A DNA stretch of 64,000 nt from Streptomyces sp. HNM0574 (GTDB lineage Bacteria; Actinomycetota; Actinomycetes; Streptomycetales; Streptomycetaceae): positions 310,001 to 374,000 of the forward strand of contig NZ_JAASAH010000003.1 of assembly GCF_012726235.1 (NCBI RefSeq), in the 5' to 3' direction. The notes beneath the pieces were generated by a model. The model did not search any database. It was given only the letters and a program-made list of their open reading frames with translations, and was not told the origin of the DNA. Positions 18,182-27,926 of the stretch are shown here, one piece after another (within the stretch, counting starts at the first letter, position 1; every line of letters starts with the position of its first letter). The position numbers were made by a program, and so were the translations under genes.

Positions 18182-18255
18182 TAGCGGGGACAGGATTTGA
18201 ACCTGCGACCTCTGGGTTATGAGCCCAGCGAGCTACCGAGCTGCTCCACCCCGCG
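18182..18255 (-). tRNA. initiator tRNA-fMet (CAU)
   Basis: A 74-nt gene (77 nt with CCA added; CCA is not encoded). Anticodon CAU sits in loop CTCATAA. Initiator hallmarks are visible: position 1 C faces position 72 U (unpaired), three consecutive G-C pairs close the anticodon stem (GGG...CCC), and the D-stem has A11-U24. The T-loop is TTCAAAT. An identical copy lies at 20556-20629. A consensus-like promoter lies immediately upstream. Confidence 0.95.
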
Positions 18256-18268
18256 CCGTTGTGCATTT

Positions 18269-18298
18269 ACTTTAACCCGCTGCGAACGCCAGGTGCAA
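18269..18298 (-). promoter_or_regulatory. vegetative promoter of the first initiator tRNA
   Basis: On the minus strand TTGCAC (18298-18293) and TAAAGT (18274-18269) are separated by 18 bases, a good fit to the housekeeping sigma (HrdB) consensus. Transcription would start a few bases before the mature tRNA. Confidence 0.6.
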
Positions 18299-18383
18299 AT
18301 CGCGTCCCACCCGCCCCGGAAACCCGCCCGCGCACCGGCCTCCGCGCGCCGGCGGTCACCCGCCGGTACGCGCGAAAGCACCG

Positions 18384-20351
18384 CTACGCCGACAGCTCGG
18401 ACCGCAGCGCGTCGTGCAGCTTGGCCGCCCGCTCAGCCACCTCGGCCGAACCCAGCTCCATGGCCCGCGTGCACCAGTACTGCCCCTCGGCGAGCTCACC
18501 CCGGCGCGCGTTGAGCAGCGCCAGGCGCAGCGCCGCGCGCCCGTGCCCCGCCTCCGCCGCACGGGTCCACCACAGCGCCGCCTCCGGCTCGCTGCCCTCG
18601 CGGGCCAGCAACAGGCCCAGGTTGAACGCCCCGTTGGGGCTGCCCGCCTCGGCGGCCGCGCGGTACCAGCGCGCCGCGTCCACGACCTCGCCGCGCTCCG
18701 CCGCGCACATCCCCAGCCGCACCTGCGCACGGCGGTGACCGCGCTCGGCGGCGCGCTCGTACCACTCCTCGTGCTCCGCGCGCGCCCCCACGACATCGCC
18801 CGCGCCCGAGGCGCCCGTCGCGTCCTCCCGCGGATGCCTGCGCTCCAGCAGCGTGCCCAGCCGGAACGCGCCCTCGACGCTCCCGCCGCCCGCCGCGCAC
18901 CTCAACTGCCGCTCCGCGCCGTGCTCGTCGCCCTCCCGCAGCAAGGCGATGCCGACCTGAAGCGCCGCCTCCGCATGCCCGGCACCGGCCGCACGCTCGT
19001 ACCACTCACGCGCCGTACCGTCGTCGCCCCGGCCGACGTGCAGGATGCCCAGGTTGAACGCGGCGTCGACGCTGCCCGCCTCCGCCGCCTTCGAGAACCA
19101 CGGCTCCGCGCCGTCCGCGTCGCCGCGCTGCAGCAGCAGCACCGCGAGCGCGTTCGCCGCCTCCCGGTGCCCCGCGTACGCGGCCCGGCGGTACCACTGC
19201 TCGGCCTGCGCCGTACGCCCCTGCGCCGCGCACAGCAGCCCCAGGTTGAAGGCGCCGTTGTCGCTGCCCGCGTCGAGCGCCACCCGGTACCAGCGCTCGG
19301 CGGCCTGCCGCTCGCCCCGGTCCGCGTGCAGCGCACCCAGGGCGTTGGCCGCGTTCCCGTCACCGTCCTCGGCGGCACGGCGCCACCAGACGACGGCACT
19401 GTCCTCGTCGCCCGCGTCCCGCAGCAGGAAACCGAGCGCGCACGCGGCGCGGGCCTCGCCCTCCTTCGCCGCCGTCAGATACCAGCGCCCGGCCTCCTTC
19501 AGCTCGCCGCGCCGCTCCAGCAGCGTGCCCAGCCGCAGCGCGGCCTTGCTGTGCCCGCGGGCCGCCGCCTGCCGGTACCACTGCTCGGCCTCGCGCCCGG
19601 CCACCGCCTCGAACTCCGCCAGCCCGCTGACCGGGGCGCCGTCACCGCCGTCGTCGATACCGTCGTCAACGGGGCCGCGCGGGACGCCACTTCGCGCCTC
19701 GCCCGTCGCCTCGGGGGACTCCAGCAGCTCCTTCGGCACCAGACGGCGGCTCGTCGTGACCGGCTCCGTGACGCTCCTCGTCACCGCCGACTCGGCGAAC
19801 TCCCCCGCACGGCGGGCGCTTTCGCTCTCCGCCCGCTCCTCGCGGGCGCTGATGATCTGCGCCACCCGGTACGCGGCCTCGCGGTGCCCCCGCTCGGCGG
19901 CGGCGCGGAACCACTCCTCGGCGCCGTCCTCGCCCCGGTGCTCCAGCAGGTCGCCGAGCCCGAACGCGCCCAGCACATGGCCGGATTCGGCGGACTGGCG
20001 CAGCCAGTAGTGCGCCGCCGGCTCGTCGCCGCGTTCACGGTGGTGTCTGCCGAGCGCGTGCGCCGCCGCGGCCGACCCCGCGACGGCCGCGATGCGCCAC
20101 CAGCCGGCGGCCTCGTCCGCGTAGCCGCGCTGATGCAGCAGCACGCCGAGGTTGTTGGCCGCGGCACGGTCCCCGGCCGCGGTGGCGGCGCGCAGGTACC
20201 TCTCGGCCTCGTCCAGGTCGCCGCGGCGCAGGAGTTGAGCACCGAGCGCGCTGACGGCGGCGACGTCGGCCGCCGCCTCGTTCGTCCCACTCCGGCTCTC
20301 ACCGGCCCGCGGTGGACCGTTGAGCCTCACGTTGTCCCCCATAAGCCCCAT
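18384..20351 (-). CDS. Sel1/TPR-repeat protein
   Basis: 655 residues built from about 13-14 Sel1-like repeats of 36-38 residues, recognisable by recurring AERWYRxAAxAGxxxAAxNLGxLL patterns. A break at residues about 175-255 (acidic, Ser/Thr/Pro-rich) divides a first block of four repeats from a second of about nine. No signal peptide or membrane helix is seen, so it is probably a cytoplasmic protein-binding scaffold. Partner unknown. ATG 20351 is the first good start; 20342 (MGDN) is an alternative. It is flanked on both sides by identical initiator tRNA genes on the same strand. Confidence 0.85.
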   Translation of the reverse strand: MGLMGDNVRLNGPPRAGESRSGTNEAAADVAAVSALGAQLLRRGDLDEAERYLRAATAAGDRAAANNLGVLLHQRGYADEAAGWWRIAAVAGSAAAAHALGRHHRERGDEPAAHYWLRQSAESGHVLGAFGLGDLLEHRGEDGAEEWFRAAAERGHREAAYRVAQIISAREERAESESARRAGEFAESAVTRSVTEPVTTSRRLVPKELLESPEATGEARSGVPRGPVDDGIDDGGDGAPVSGLAEFEAVAGREAEQWYRQAAARGHSKAALRLGTLLERRGELKEAGRWYLTAAKEGEARAACALGFLLRDAGDEDSAVVWWRRAAEDGDGNAANALGALHADRGERQAAERWYRVALDAGSDNGAFNLGLLCAAQGRTAQAEQWYRRAAYAGHREAANALAVLLLQRGDADGAEPWFSKAAEAGSVDAAFNLGILHVGRGDDGTAREWYERAAGAGHAEAALQVGIALLREGDEHGAERQLRCAAGGGSVEGAFRLGTLLERRHPREDATGASGAGDVVGARAEHEEWYERAAERGHRRAQVRLGMCAAERGEVVDAARWYRAAAEAGSPNGAFNLGLLLAREGSEPEAALWWTRAAEAGHGRAALRLALLNARRGELAEGQYWCTRAMELGSAEVAERAAKLHDALRSELSA

Positions 20352-20512
20352 CGTCGCACCACCTGCAACCCGCGTACACCTGGTATACCGCAGCCAGTGA
20401 GGTCACTTCAGCGGTTTGTCGACTTCCCGACACAGAGATGCCTCAAACCGGTGACCGCTCAGAGGACTTGTCATTTCGTCGCCGCACTGCGACCACGGCG
20501 CACCCCACGCAC

Positions 20513-20549
20513 GAGAAGGGCCCGGAGTCCGAGACTCCGGGCCCTTCTC
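20513..20549. terminator. terminator downstream of the second initiator tRNA
   Basis: A 17-bp perfect stem (GAGAAGGGCCCGGAGTC with loop CGA and its complement), just beyond the tRNA 3' end on the minus strand. It is analogous in place and design to the terminator at 18143-18174. Confidence 0.8.
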
Positions 20550-20555
20550 TCGCAG

Positions 20556-20629
20556 TAGCGGGGACAGGATTTGAACCTGCGACCTCTGGGTTATGAGCCC
20601 AGCGAGCTACCGAGCTGCTCCACCCCGCG
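20556..20629 (-). tRNA. initiator tRNA-fMet (CAU), second copy
   Basis: 74 nt, identical to the copy at 18182-18255, including the C1/U72 mismatch and GGG:CCC anticodon stem. Identity extends about seven bases upstream of the 5' end (GGCG and CACAAC context), then stops. The upstream sequence has a -10-like TAGGGT on the minus strand but no clear -35. Confidence 0.95.
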
Positions 20630-20677
20630 CCGTTGTGAGTTCAACCCTACACCACGGCGCGGGATGCCGATGACCGC

Positions 20678-23587
20678 CTACTGGCCGCCACCGCCCGAGC
20701 CACCGCCCTGCTCCTCGGCCTCCGCCGCCTCCTTGAGCGCGGCGTCCAGATCCTTCTGCGCCTTGCCGTACGCCTCCCAGTCGCCGTTCTCCAGCGCCTT
20801 CTGGCCCGCGTCGTACGCCTCCTGCGCGTCCTTCAGCGCCTCACGGGCCGTCGGGTTGTCCGGCGGCGTCTGACCCTGATCCTGATCCTGGCCCTGGTCC
20901 TGACCCTGATCGCCGTCGCCCGGATCGGTTCTGCCCTCGGTGTCGAAGACCTTGTCCAGCGCCTCCCCGAGCGTGTTCTCGAACGCGATCTGCTCGCCGT
21001 ACGTCACCAGAACCTTCCGCATGCGCGGGTAGTTGGTGCCCGCACCACGGACGTACACCGGCTCGACGTAGAGCAGACCGCCCTCCACCGGAACCGTCAT
21101 CAGGTTGCCGTACTCGATCTCCGAGTCGCCTCTCTTGAGCAGGTTCAGCGACTCAGCGATCTCCGGATCGGAGTTGAACTTGCTCTGCACCTGCTTCGGG
21201 CCCGAGACCGTCGTGTTGGACGGCAGCTTCAGGATTCTGATCTTCCCGAACTCGTCGCTGCGCGCATCCGCGTCGATCGCCATGAACGCACCGAGCGTGT
21301 CCCGCTTGTTCGGCGTGAACGTCGTCGTCAGCGAGAACTTCTGCTTGTCCTGATCCGGCATCTTCAGACTCAGGTAGTACGGCGGCACCGAACCACTGCC
21401 CTGATGCGTCGGATCGTTCGGCACCTGCCAGCGCTCACTGCCGCTGTAGAACTGCGCCGGCGAGGTCACGTGGTAGCGGGTCAGCAGCTCCCGCTGCACC
21501 TTGAACAGGTCCTGCGGGTAGCGCAGATGATCCATCAGCTGGTCGCTGATCTCGCTCTTCGGCTGCACCGTGTCCGGGAACGCCTTCATCCACGTCTTCA
21601 GCACCGGGTCCTTGGTGTCCCACTGGTACATCTCGACGTCACCGGAGTACGCGTCGACCGTCGCCTTGACCGAGTTCCGGATGTAGTTGACCCGGTTCTG
21701 CTGCGCGACGACCGCGCGCTGACCGTCGGTGAGCGAATCCGCCGTCGTGTCGCCCAGCGTCGTACGGGACGAGTACGGGTAGCCGTTCGACGTCGTGTAG
21801 GCGTCCACGATCCACTTGATCCGGCCGTCCACGACCGCCGGGTACGGGTCGCCGTCGATCGTCAGCCACGGGGCGACCGACTCCACGCGCTCCTTCGGCG
21901 TCCGGTTGTACAGGATGCGCGAACCCTCGCCGATCGCACCCGAGTACAGGATCTGGGGCTCACCGAAACTCACCGCGTACGCCGCCCGGTTGACCGGATT
22001 GGCGAGATTCACACCGCTCTTGCCGGTGTACGTGTACGTCTTCTCGCCCTCGTCGTCCGCGTAGTCCAGCTCCTTCTGCGGACCACCGACGATCGAGTAC
22101 TGCGTCGTCTTCTCGCCGTAGTAGATGCGCGGCTGGTACTTGCCCATCTCGCCCTTGGGCGGAAGGTCCTTCTCCGTGAAGGCCGGCGCGCCGTCCTTGT
22201 CCGTCGTGGTGCCCTTGGCCGCGACCATGCCGTAGCCGTGGGTGTACTTGAAGTGCTCGTTGATCCAGTTCTTCTCGGGGATGCCGTCCGTGTTGATCTC
22301 ACGGAGACCGACGACCGTGTCCTGGTCGTTCCCCTCGTCGTCCTTGTACCGGTCCACATCCAGCGTCGCCGGGAACTGGTAGTACCCGCGGACCTGCTGC
22401 TTCTGCTGGTACGTCGGCGAGACGACGTTCGGGTCGAGCAGCCGCATGCTGGCCGTGGTGTCCGCCGCGTCCCGCAGCTTCTCGTTGTCGGCCTTGCTGG
22501 TGCCCGAGTAGTCCGTCACCTTCGCGTCATCGATGTCGTACGCGTTCCGCGTCGCCTCGATGTTCTTCTTGATGTACGGCGTCTCCTTGGCCTGCTCGTT
22601 CGGCTGGACCTGGAACTTCTGCACGATCGCCGGGTACAGACCGCCGATCAGGATCGCCGAGAGCACCATCAGACCGAAGCCGATCACCGGCAGCTGCCAC
22701 GTACGCCGCCAGATCGTGGCGAAGAACAGCACCGCGCAGATGATGGCGATGCAGAACAGAATCGTCTTCGCCGGGAGATACGCGTTCGCGTCGACGAACT
22801 TCAGACCCGTCCAGTTGTCCGTCGCCTTGAAGTCACCCGACTTGACCGCCAGACCGTACCGGTCCAGCCAGTACGCCACCGCCTTCAGCGCGACGAAGAT
22901 ACCCAGCAGCACCGACAGATGGCCCGTCGCCTGCGCCGTCGCCCGCGCGCCCGGCGTCGTCACCCGCAGGCCGCCGTACAGGTAGTGCACCAGCGCGGCC
23001 GCCAGCAGCGACAGCACCGCCGCGGCGAAACCGAAGCTCAGCAGGAAGCGGTACCACGGCAGATCGAACGCGTAGAACGCCACGTCCTTGCCGAACTGCG
23101 GGTCCTTCTCGCCGAACGGGACACCGTTGATCCACATCAGCCAGGTGCGCCACTGCCCGGACGCCGAAGCACCCGAAACCAGACCGATGAGCGCCGTGAC
23201 GCCCAGCAGCACCCACTTCTTGTACGGCGCGATGCCCATGCGGTAGCGGTCGAGGCTCTGCTGCTCCATCGACATCGCGCTGAGCGGCGGCCGGAGCCGG
23301 TGCGCCAGCCACACGTTGAAACCGACCGCCCCGGCCATCAGCAGACCGAAGACGGCGAACATGCCGATCTTGGTCCACAGGGTCTTGGTGAAGACCGAGC
23401 TGTAGTCGACCGAGCGGTACCAGAGCCAATCGGTCCAGAACCCGGCGAACATGACGAACAGCATGGCGAGGACGGCCAGCACACCAACCGTCAGCAAGCC
23501 CGTCCGGGCCCGCCGCGATGGCCGGCCCACTCTGATCCGTGGCCCGGACGGGCCTGACGAGCCCCGGTCCGGCATCTGGAAAGCCAA
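20678..23587 (-). CDS. UPF0182 family membrane protein
   Basis: About 969 residues. The N-terminal third has seven transmembrane helices between residues about 30 and 320, with [20 protein letters not shown] typical of UPF0182. The large extracytoplasmic part contains long Asp/Tyr-rich stretches and ends in an acidic Gln/Asp/Gly tail. Function is unknown across the family. The start is uncertain: TTG 23587 has GAGG eight bases upstream and gives [12 protein letters not shown] 23575 gives MPDRG; a GTG lies at 23596. I prefer the TTG. A variant sigma-R-like motif lies upstream. Confidence 0.9.
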   Translation of the reverse strand: MAFQMPDRGSSGPSGPRIRVGRPSRRARTGLLTVGVLAVLAMLFVMFAGFWTDWLWYRSVDYSSVFTKTLWTKIGMFAVFGLLMAGAVGFNVWLAHRLRPPLSAMSMEQQSLDRYRMGIAPYKKWVLLGVTALIGLVSGASASGQWRTWLMWINGVPFGEKDPQFGKDVAFYAFDLPWYRFLLSFGFAAAVLSLLAAALVHYLYGGLRVTTPGARATAQATGHLSVLLGIFVALKAVAYWLDRYGLAVKSGDFKATDNWTGLKFVDANAYLPAKTILFCIAIICAVLFFATIWRRTWQLPVIGFGLMVLSAILIGGLYPAIVQKFQVQPNEQAKETPYIKKNIEATRNAYDIDDAKVTDYSGTSKADNEKLRDAADTTASMRLLDPNVVSPTYQQKQQVRGYYQFPATLDVDRYKDDEGNDQDTVVGLREINTDGIPEKNWINEHFKYTHGYGMVAAKGTTTDKDGAPAFTEKDLPPKGEMGKYQPRIYYGEKTTQYSIVGGPQKELDYADDEGEKTYTYTGKSGVNLANPVNRAAYAVSFGEPQILYSGAIGEGSRILYNRTPKERVESVAPWLTIDGDPYPAVVDGRIKWIVDAYTTSNGYPYSSRTTLGDTTADSLTDGQRAVVAQQNRVNYIRNSVKATVDAYSGDVEMYQWDTKDPVLKTWMKAFPDTVQPKSEISDQLMDHLRYPQDLFKVQRELLTRYHVTSPAQFYSGSERWQVPNDPTHQGSGSVPPYYLSLKMPDQDKQKFSLTTTFTPNKRDTLGAFMAIDADARSDEFGKIRILKLPSNTTVSGPKQVQSKFNSDPEIAESLNLLKRGDSEIEYGNLMTVPVEGGLLYVEPVYVRGAGTNYPRMRKVLVTYGEQIAFENTLGEALDKVFDTEGRTDPGDGDQGQDQGQDQDQGQTPPDNPTAREALKDAQEAYDAGQKALENGDWEAYGKAQKDLDAALKEAAEAEEQGGGSGGGGQ

Positions 23588-23744
23588 GGTGCGCACCTCG
23601 AAGATTCGCTATGGATGAAAGACAGCGACAAGCTCAGTCGACAAGCTCAACCGCTCGCAAGCTGGGCCCCGCATCGTAGGCCCACTCATGCAACTTAACG
23701 AAGCTTTACCCAGTTCCCGTTTCCGGGGTACGAGGCGGCACGAT

Positions 23745-24329
23745 ATGGGGATGGACAACCTCCCCACTGACGGAACACCGATCGCCGCCGACCCGCTGAC
23801 CCGCGCCGTACTCGAAATCGACGAGTACGCGGCGGGAATGGGCTGGGACCAGCCCGCCCGGCTCTTCGCCCTCGTCGACACCGCGCAACTCCGCGCCCAG
23901 CAGCCCGAACTCGCCGGCCAGCTCGGCATGGACGAGGAGAGCGAGGACGCCAAGGCCGCCTCGCTCACCCCCGTGGAGCAGGACGAGCTCCCGCCCGGCA
24001 CGCCGCTGGACGAGTTCCTCGCCACCATCGCCTGGCCCGACGCGGTGACCGGCTGCGCCCTCACCGTCGAGCGGCAGATGCTCCCCCCGTCGGCGGAGGC
24101 GTCCGTTCCGGAAGAGCTCCAGCACGAAGGCGCCGAGGACCGGCTGGCCCGCTGGGTCGCCGAACACCCCGAGCGCCAGGAAGTACGGATGACCGTCGCC
24201 GTCCTGCGCGACGGCAAGCGCGAAGCCGCCGTCCGGCTGCGGGAGAAGGACAGCAAGACCGAGGTGCTCACCGGCGAGGGACTCGTCCCCGGCCTGGCCC
24301 AGGCCCTGGCCGCCACCTTCGAGGACTGA
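23745..24329 (+). CDS. PPA1309-like conserved actinobacterial protein
   Basis: 194 residues, acidic, soluble, with no signal peptide. DPLTRAVLEIDEYAAGMGWDQPARLFALVDTAQL and the closing LVPGLAQALAATFED are typical of the PPA1309 family found in actinobacteria next to UPF0182 and PDZ-protease genes. Function unknown. ATG 23745 has GAGG at a suitable distance; the ATG two codons later is the alternative. Divergent from the UPF0182 gene and convergent with the PDZ protease. Confidence 0.82.
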   Translation: MGMDNLPTDGTPIAADPLTRAVLEIDEYAAGMGWDQPARLFALVDTAQLRAQQPELAGQLGMDEESEDAKAASLTPVEQDELPPGTPLDEFLATIAWPDAVTGCALTVERQMLPPSAEASVPEELQHEGAEDRLARWVAEHPERQEVRMTVAVLRDGKREAAVRLREKDSKTEVLTGEGLVPGLAQALAATFED

Positions 24330-24358
24330 CCCCGGCAACGGCGAGCGGGCGGACGCGA

Positions 24359-24413
24359 GACGGCGGCCCCGCGCCCCGGGCGGATTCCGCACCCGGGACG
24401 CGGGGCCGCCGTC
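24359..24413. terminator. bidirectional hairpin between convergent genes
   Basis: A 15-bp stem (GACGGCGGCCCCGCG and complement) with a loop that itself can fold (CCCGGG...CCCGGG). No T-tract. Placed between the converging PPA1309 and PDZ-protease genes. Confidence 0.65.
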
Positions 24414-24463
24414 GTCTCAGCCCGCAGCACCCGGGCGGTGCGCCGACGGGCGCCGCAGCGGAG

Positions 24464-25564
24464 TCAGTTCGCCTCGCACTCCCGCAGCGCGCCCGTGTCC
24501 CCCTTGCGGATCTTCCCCAGCGCGTCCATCGCCTCGTCCATCGTGCCCGTCTTCACCAGCGTCAGACCGTCCGGCTTGTCCTTCGCCGCCGAAGCGCAGT
24601 TGCCCTCCGGAGTGAAGAAGAACTTCGCGCCCTGCGCACGGGCCGCGACCGTCTTCATCTGTATGCCGCCGATCGGACCGACCTCGCCCTTGTCGTCGAT
24701 CGTGCCCGTCCCCGCGATGAACTGCCCGCCCGTGAGATCACCCGGCGTCAGCTTGTCCACAATGCCCAGCGCGAACATCAGCCCCGCGCTCGGACCTCCC
24801 ACATCCGCCAGCTTGATGTCGATGTCGAAGGGGAACGTGTGCCCGACACCCGGCTGGATACCGACGATCGCCCGGCCGTCCTCCGGCGCCTTCTCCGTCC
24901 GCAGCGTGATCTCCCGCGCGTCCCGGTCGGTGAGCTTCCGGTGCGCCTTCGCCGCCGCGTCCGCCTTGCTCTTCGGCACCACCGAGAACGTGACCCGCTC
25001 ACCCGGCTCGTGCTCCGTCACCAGATCGGCGACCTCCTGCGGATCCTCACCGACCCGCTTGCCGTCGACCGCCCGCACCACGTCCCCCGCGTGCAGCTCG
25101 CCCTCCGACGGGCCGCCCTTCACCACCGACGAGACGATCGTGTGCGCGGTGACCGGGGCGTCGATCTCCCGCAGCGCCGCCACCTTCGCGCTCTCCTGCG
25201 AGGCGCTGAACTCCTCGGCGTTCTGCTCGTCGACCTCCTCGGCCGACTTGTCGTCCGGATACAGCGTCTTGTGCGGCACCACCGCGCTGTCGTGCTTCAG
25301 CCAGCCCGACACCGCACTGACCAGATTCATCTTGTAGTCGGCACTGGTGACGCGCACCGTCGTCATGTTCAGGTGCCCGCCCGACGGTTCGTACGTCTTG
25401 TGGCCCTTGATGTTCAGCACGGGCTCGCCGCCGTGGTCGCCGAGGGTGTTCACCGTCGGCCCCGGGGACATCTCCGCGTACGGCACCTTGATCAGAACAC
25501 CCGCGCAGAGCAGCGCTATGAGGACCAGCATGGAAGCGAGCATCGTTGCGGTGCGGCGTGGCAT
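24464..25564 (-). CDS. PDZ-Lon-like membrane serine protease (YlbL family)
   Basis: 366 residues. A signal anchor (residues 7-27) is followed by SPGPTVNTLG, a PDZ domain at about 145-240 (GPSEGELHAGDVVRAVDGKRV) and a C-terminal Lon-type S16 protease domain. The catalytic dyad is visible: Ser in VGGPSAGLMFAL near 270 and Lys in GGIQMKTVAARAQGA near 320. It probably cleaves proteins at the outer face of the membrane. ATG 25564 gives the family's usual start. Confidence 0.92.
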   Translation of the reverse strand: MPRRTATMLASMLVLIALLCAGVLIKVPYAEMSPGPTVNTLGDHGGEPVLNIKGHKTYEPSGGHLNMTTVRVTSADYKMNLVSAVSGWLKHDSAVVPHKTLYPDDKSAEEVDEQNAEEFSASQESAKVAALREIDAPVTAHTIVSSVVKGGPSEGELHAGDVVRAVDGKRVGEDPQEVADLVTEHEPGERVTFSVVPKSKADAAAKAHRKLTDRDAREITLRTEKAPEDGRAIVGIQPGVGHTFPFDIDIKLADVGGPSAGLMFALGIVDKLTPGDLTGGQFIAGTGTIDDKGEVGPIGGIQMKTVAARAQGAKFFFTPEGNCASAAKDKPDGLTLVKTGTMDEAMDALGKIRKGDTGALRECEAN

Positions 25565-25589
25565 GCCACGACAGTACGGGAGACGTCTG

Positions 25590-25871
25590 TCAGTCGGCCG
25601 TCCGGGCCGGTCCGTCCGGGCCAGAGGCCGAACCCGCCACCGCCGGAACGGCACGCGCCGCCCGGTCGCCCTCACCGGCGGCGTCAGCGCCGGCCGCGGA
25701 CTGCCCGTCCGCCTCCTGCCGGGACCGTTCCATCGCCGCACGGAAACGTTCGTAACCCGCAACGCCCGCCGCATCCGGTGTCGTGGACTTTCGACGAGCA
25801 GCCCAGCTTCCCCAGACACCCGCCGCCACAGCAGCGAGAAATGGGATCAGCAACCAGGAGAGAGCCGCCAC
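25590..25871 (-). CDS. small single-pass membrane protein
   Basis: 93 residues from GTG 25871, which has GGAGG five bases before it. One transmembrane helix (residues about 3-25: LSWLLIPFLAAVAAGVWGSW) is followed by a basic stop-transfer RRK and a polar Ala/Gly/Asp-rich tail with a YERFRAAMERSR helix. A longer open frame exists upstream, but its codons do not have a supported start. It precedes the PDZ protease by 25 bases and is probably co-transcribed with it. Function unknown. Confidence 0.72.
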   Translation of the reverse strand: MAALSWLLIPFLAAVAAGVWGSWAARRKSTTPDAAGVAGYERFRAAMERSRQEADGQSAAGADAAGEGDRAARAVPAVAGSASGPDGPARTAD

Positions 25872-26073
25872 GGAGACCTCCGGAGCCTTGACTGTGCCGT
25901 CATCTGCCGGGTAACCGGCTGATGAGCAGATTAACCCTCGGAGAGAGAACGCGCCGGGCCGGGGTTCGGTTACGCGATCACCCACCCGCCCCGGATCTCC
26001 CCCTCCCCCAGGGCGAGTTGACCCCCGCGCACGGAGCGCGAACAGAGGGTACGACGCCTCGCCACGCGCCGCC

Positions 26074-26544
26074 TCAGCAGGCGCCGACCCACTCCTCGGA
26101 ACCGTCCGAGAACGTCTGATGCTTCCAGATCGGCACCTCGTGCTTCAGGTCGTCGATCAGCCTCCGGCAGGCGTCGAACGCCTCCGCACGGTGCGGACAG
26201 GACACCGCCACGACCACCGCCAGGTCACCGACCGCCAGATCCCCCACCCGGTGCACCGCAGCCAGCGCCCGCACCGGGAAATCCGCCGCCACCTTCTCGG
26301 CGACCCGGCGCAGCTCGGCCTCCGCCGTCGGATGCGAGGAATAGCCCAGCCGGGCGACGTCCACACCCCCGTCATGATCACGCACGGTCCCGACGAACAG
26401 CGCGGTACCGCCCGCCGCGTCATCACCCACCGCCGCGAAAACCTCGTCGACGGAAAGCGGCGCCTCTCGGATACCCAGCAGCCGGATCGGATCGTCCGCC
26501 GCGAGCTCACCAGGATGGTCGTACGTGTGTGCCATGACGCTCAT
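26074..26544 (-). CDS. moaE: molybdopterin synthase catalytic subunit
   Basis: About 156 residues. GTALFVGTVRDHDGGVDVARLGYSSHPTAEAEL, AAVHRVGDLAVGDLAVVVAVSCPHRAEAFDACRRLIDDLKHEVPIWKHQTFSDGSEEWV contains the conserved Arg, His and Lys residues of MoaE, which with MoaD inserts two sulfurs into precursor Z. The exact start is uncertain (26544 or 26535, nine bases apart; neither has a strong Shine-Dalgarno). No moaD or other molybdenum cofactor gene is adjacent, but moeZ, a likely sulfur donor for MoaD, lies 27 kb away. Confidence 0.93.
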   Translation of the reverse strand: MSVMAHTYDHPGELAADDPIRLLGIREAPLSVDEVFAAVGDDAAGGTALFVGTVRDHDGGVDVARLGYSSHPTAEAELRRVAEKVAADFPVRALAAVHRVGDLAVGDLAVVVAVSCPHRAEAFDACRRLIDDLKHEVPIWKHQTFSDGSEEWVGAC

Positions 26545-26658
26545 GCTGCCGTACCGACGCGGGCAACGGAACCGTTTGCCCGCCCGGAACACTTTGCGGA
26601 AGCGGATCCGCACACCGCACCCGGCACCCGGACCCGCCCGGCCGACGACCGCCCCGCG

Positions 26659-27759
26659 TCACAGCCCCCGGCGTTTACGGGCCCGCCGGACCAGCGCGGC
26701 CGTACCCAGCAGCGCCACCGTCGCACCCGCCGCACCCGCGGCCGTCGCCGCCTCCGTCCGGCCCAGACGGCGGCCCGCCACGGTGTGCTTGCCCGCGACC
26801 TCCTCCAGCAGCTCCGCCAGAACCTCCTCGTTCGTCCACGCCGGACGCCACCCCGCATCGTGCAGCCGGGACCCGCTCACCACCCACGGATGCATCGTGT
26901 ACGCCAGGTCCCCCGCCGGCGAAGGCGTCAGACCGAGACGGTGCAACCGCGAAGCCGCACCCAGCGCGACCGCCGAAGGAAGCTCCATCCGGCGGATACC
27001 GCTCAGCTCCTCGACGTCCTCCTGCTCCAGCCAGCCGTCACAGCCGACCGCCACCTCCCCGTCGACCTTCTCCAGCACCGCGTACTCCAGCGCGCTCACC
27101 AGATCCTCGACATGACAGAACTGCCAGCACGGCCGCGAACCGTCCACCACCAGCAGCCGCGGCGACTCGAAATGCCGCGTCAGCGCCGTGTCCATCCCCG
27201 CGCCCACCAGCACCGCCGGACGCACCACCGTCACATTCAGCCCCGGATGCGCACGCGGCGCCCGCCGCGCCAGCCGCTCGATCTCCAGCAGATCACCGAC
27301 ACCCGTCGCCTCCGCCGTCGCCCGGACCTCCGCGTCCTCCGCCAACGGCACGTCGTTGTCGGCGAACGCGCCGTACACCATCGCCGAGGTGCACAGCACA
27401 ACCCGGCGCACACCCGCCGCCGCGGCGGCCGTCAGCACCGTCTGCGTCCCGCGCACGTTGTACGCCGTACGGGCCGAGGGATCCGTCTCCAGATCGAGAT
27501 CGACGGCCAGGTGCACCACCACATCCACCGGGTCCCCGTCACCCCGCAGGTGATCGGCGAGCGCCGGATCCCGGATGTCGAGCGCGTGCCACTGCGCCTC
27601 ACTCACATCGCCGGTGCGCTCGTCCAGAGCCATCACCCGCTTGATGTCCTCGGACGCCGCAAGCCGCTCGGTCAACAGCGCCCCGACACCGGAGGCGGCA
27701 CCGGTGACAGCGACGGAGGGGGTTCGCGCTGCGCGAACGTGGGTCTCGGAGGAACTCAC
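26659..27759 (-). CDS. NAD-dependent epimerase/dehydratase-like protein with C-terminal membrane helix
   Basis: 366 residues of the extended SDR superfamily. VAVTGAASGVGALLTERL (residues 16-33) is the nucleotide-binding glycine motif, HLAVDLD the next conserved block. The catalytic Tyr position reads SAMVYGA, but the usual YxxxK Lys is not evident, so activity on a sugar is doubtful. The C-terminus carries a hydrophobic helix and a basic end (VALLGTAALVRRARKRRGL), which could anchor it to the membrane. Start is GTG 27759 with GGAG upstream. Divergent from the TIGR03624-like gene. Confidence 0.83.
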   Translation of the reverse strand: MSSSETHVRAARTPSVAVTGAASGVGALLTERLAASEDIKRVMALDERTGDVSEAQWHALDIRDPALADHLRGDGDPVDVVVHLAVDLDLETDPSARTAYNVRGTQTVLTAAAAAGVRRVVLCTSAMVYGAFADNDVPLAEDAEVRATAEATGVGDLLEIERLARRAPRAHPGLNVTVVRPAVLVGAGMDTALTRHFESPRLLVVDGSRPCWQFCHVEDLVSALEYAVLEKVDGEVAVGCDGWLEQEDVEELSGIRRMELPSAVALGAASRLHRLGLTPSPAGDLAYTMHPWVVSGSRLHDAGWRPAWTNEEVLAELLEEVAGKHTVAGRRLGRTEAATAAGAAGATVALLGTAALVRRARKRRGL

Positions 27760-27926
27760 CGGGCGTCTCCAGCGGTTGTTTCTGGTACGAGGTGCGAGGA
27801 CTCCATCCTGCCTGACGGGTGTCTAGGCTGGAGGCAGAGCCCACCGGAACGATGCAGAATCCGCAGTTGATCCAGCTGCTTCAGCAGACCGTCCGACGAA
27901 ATCGACGAGAAGAGCCGAGGAAACCC

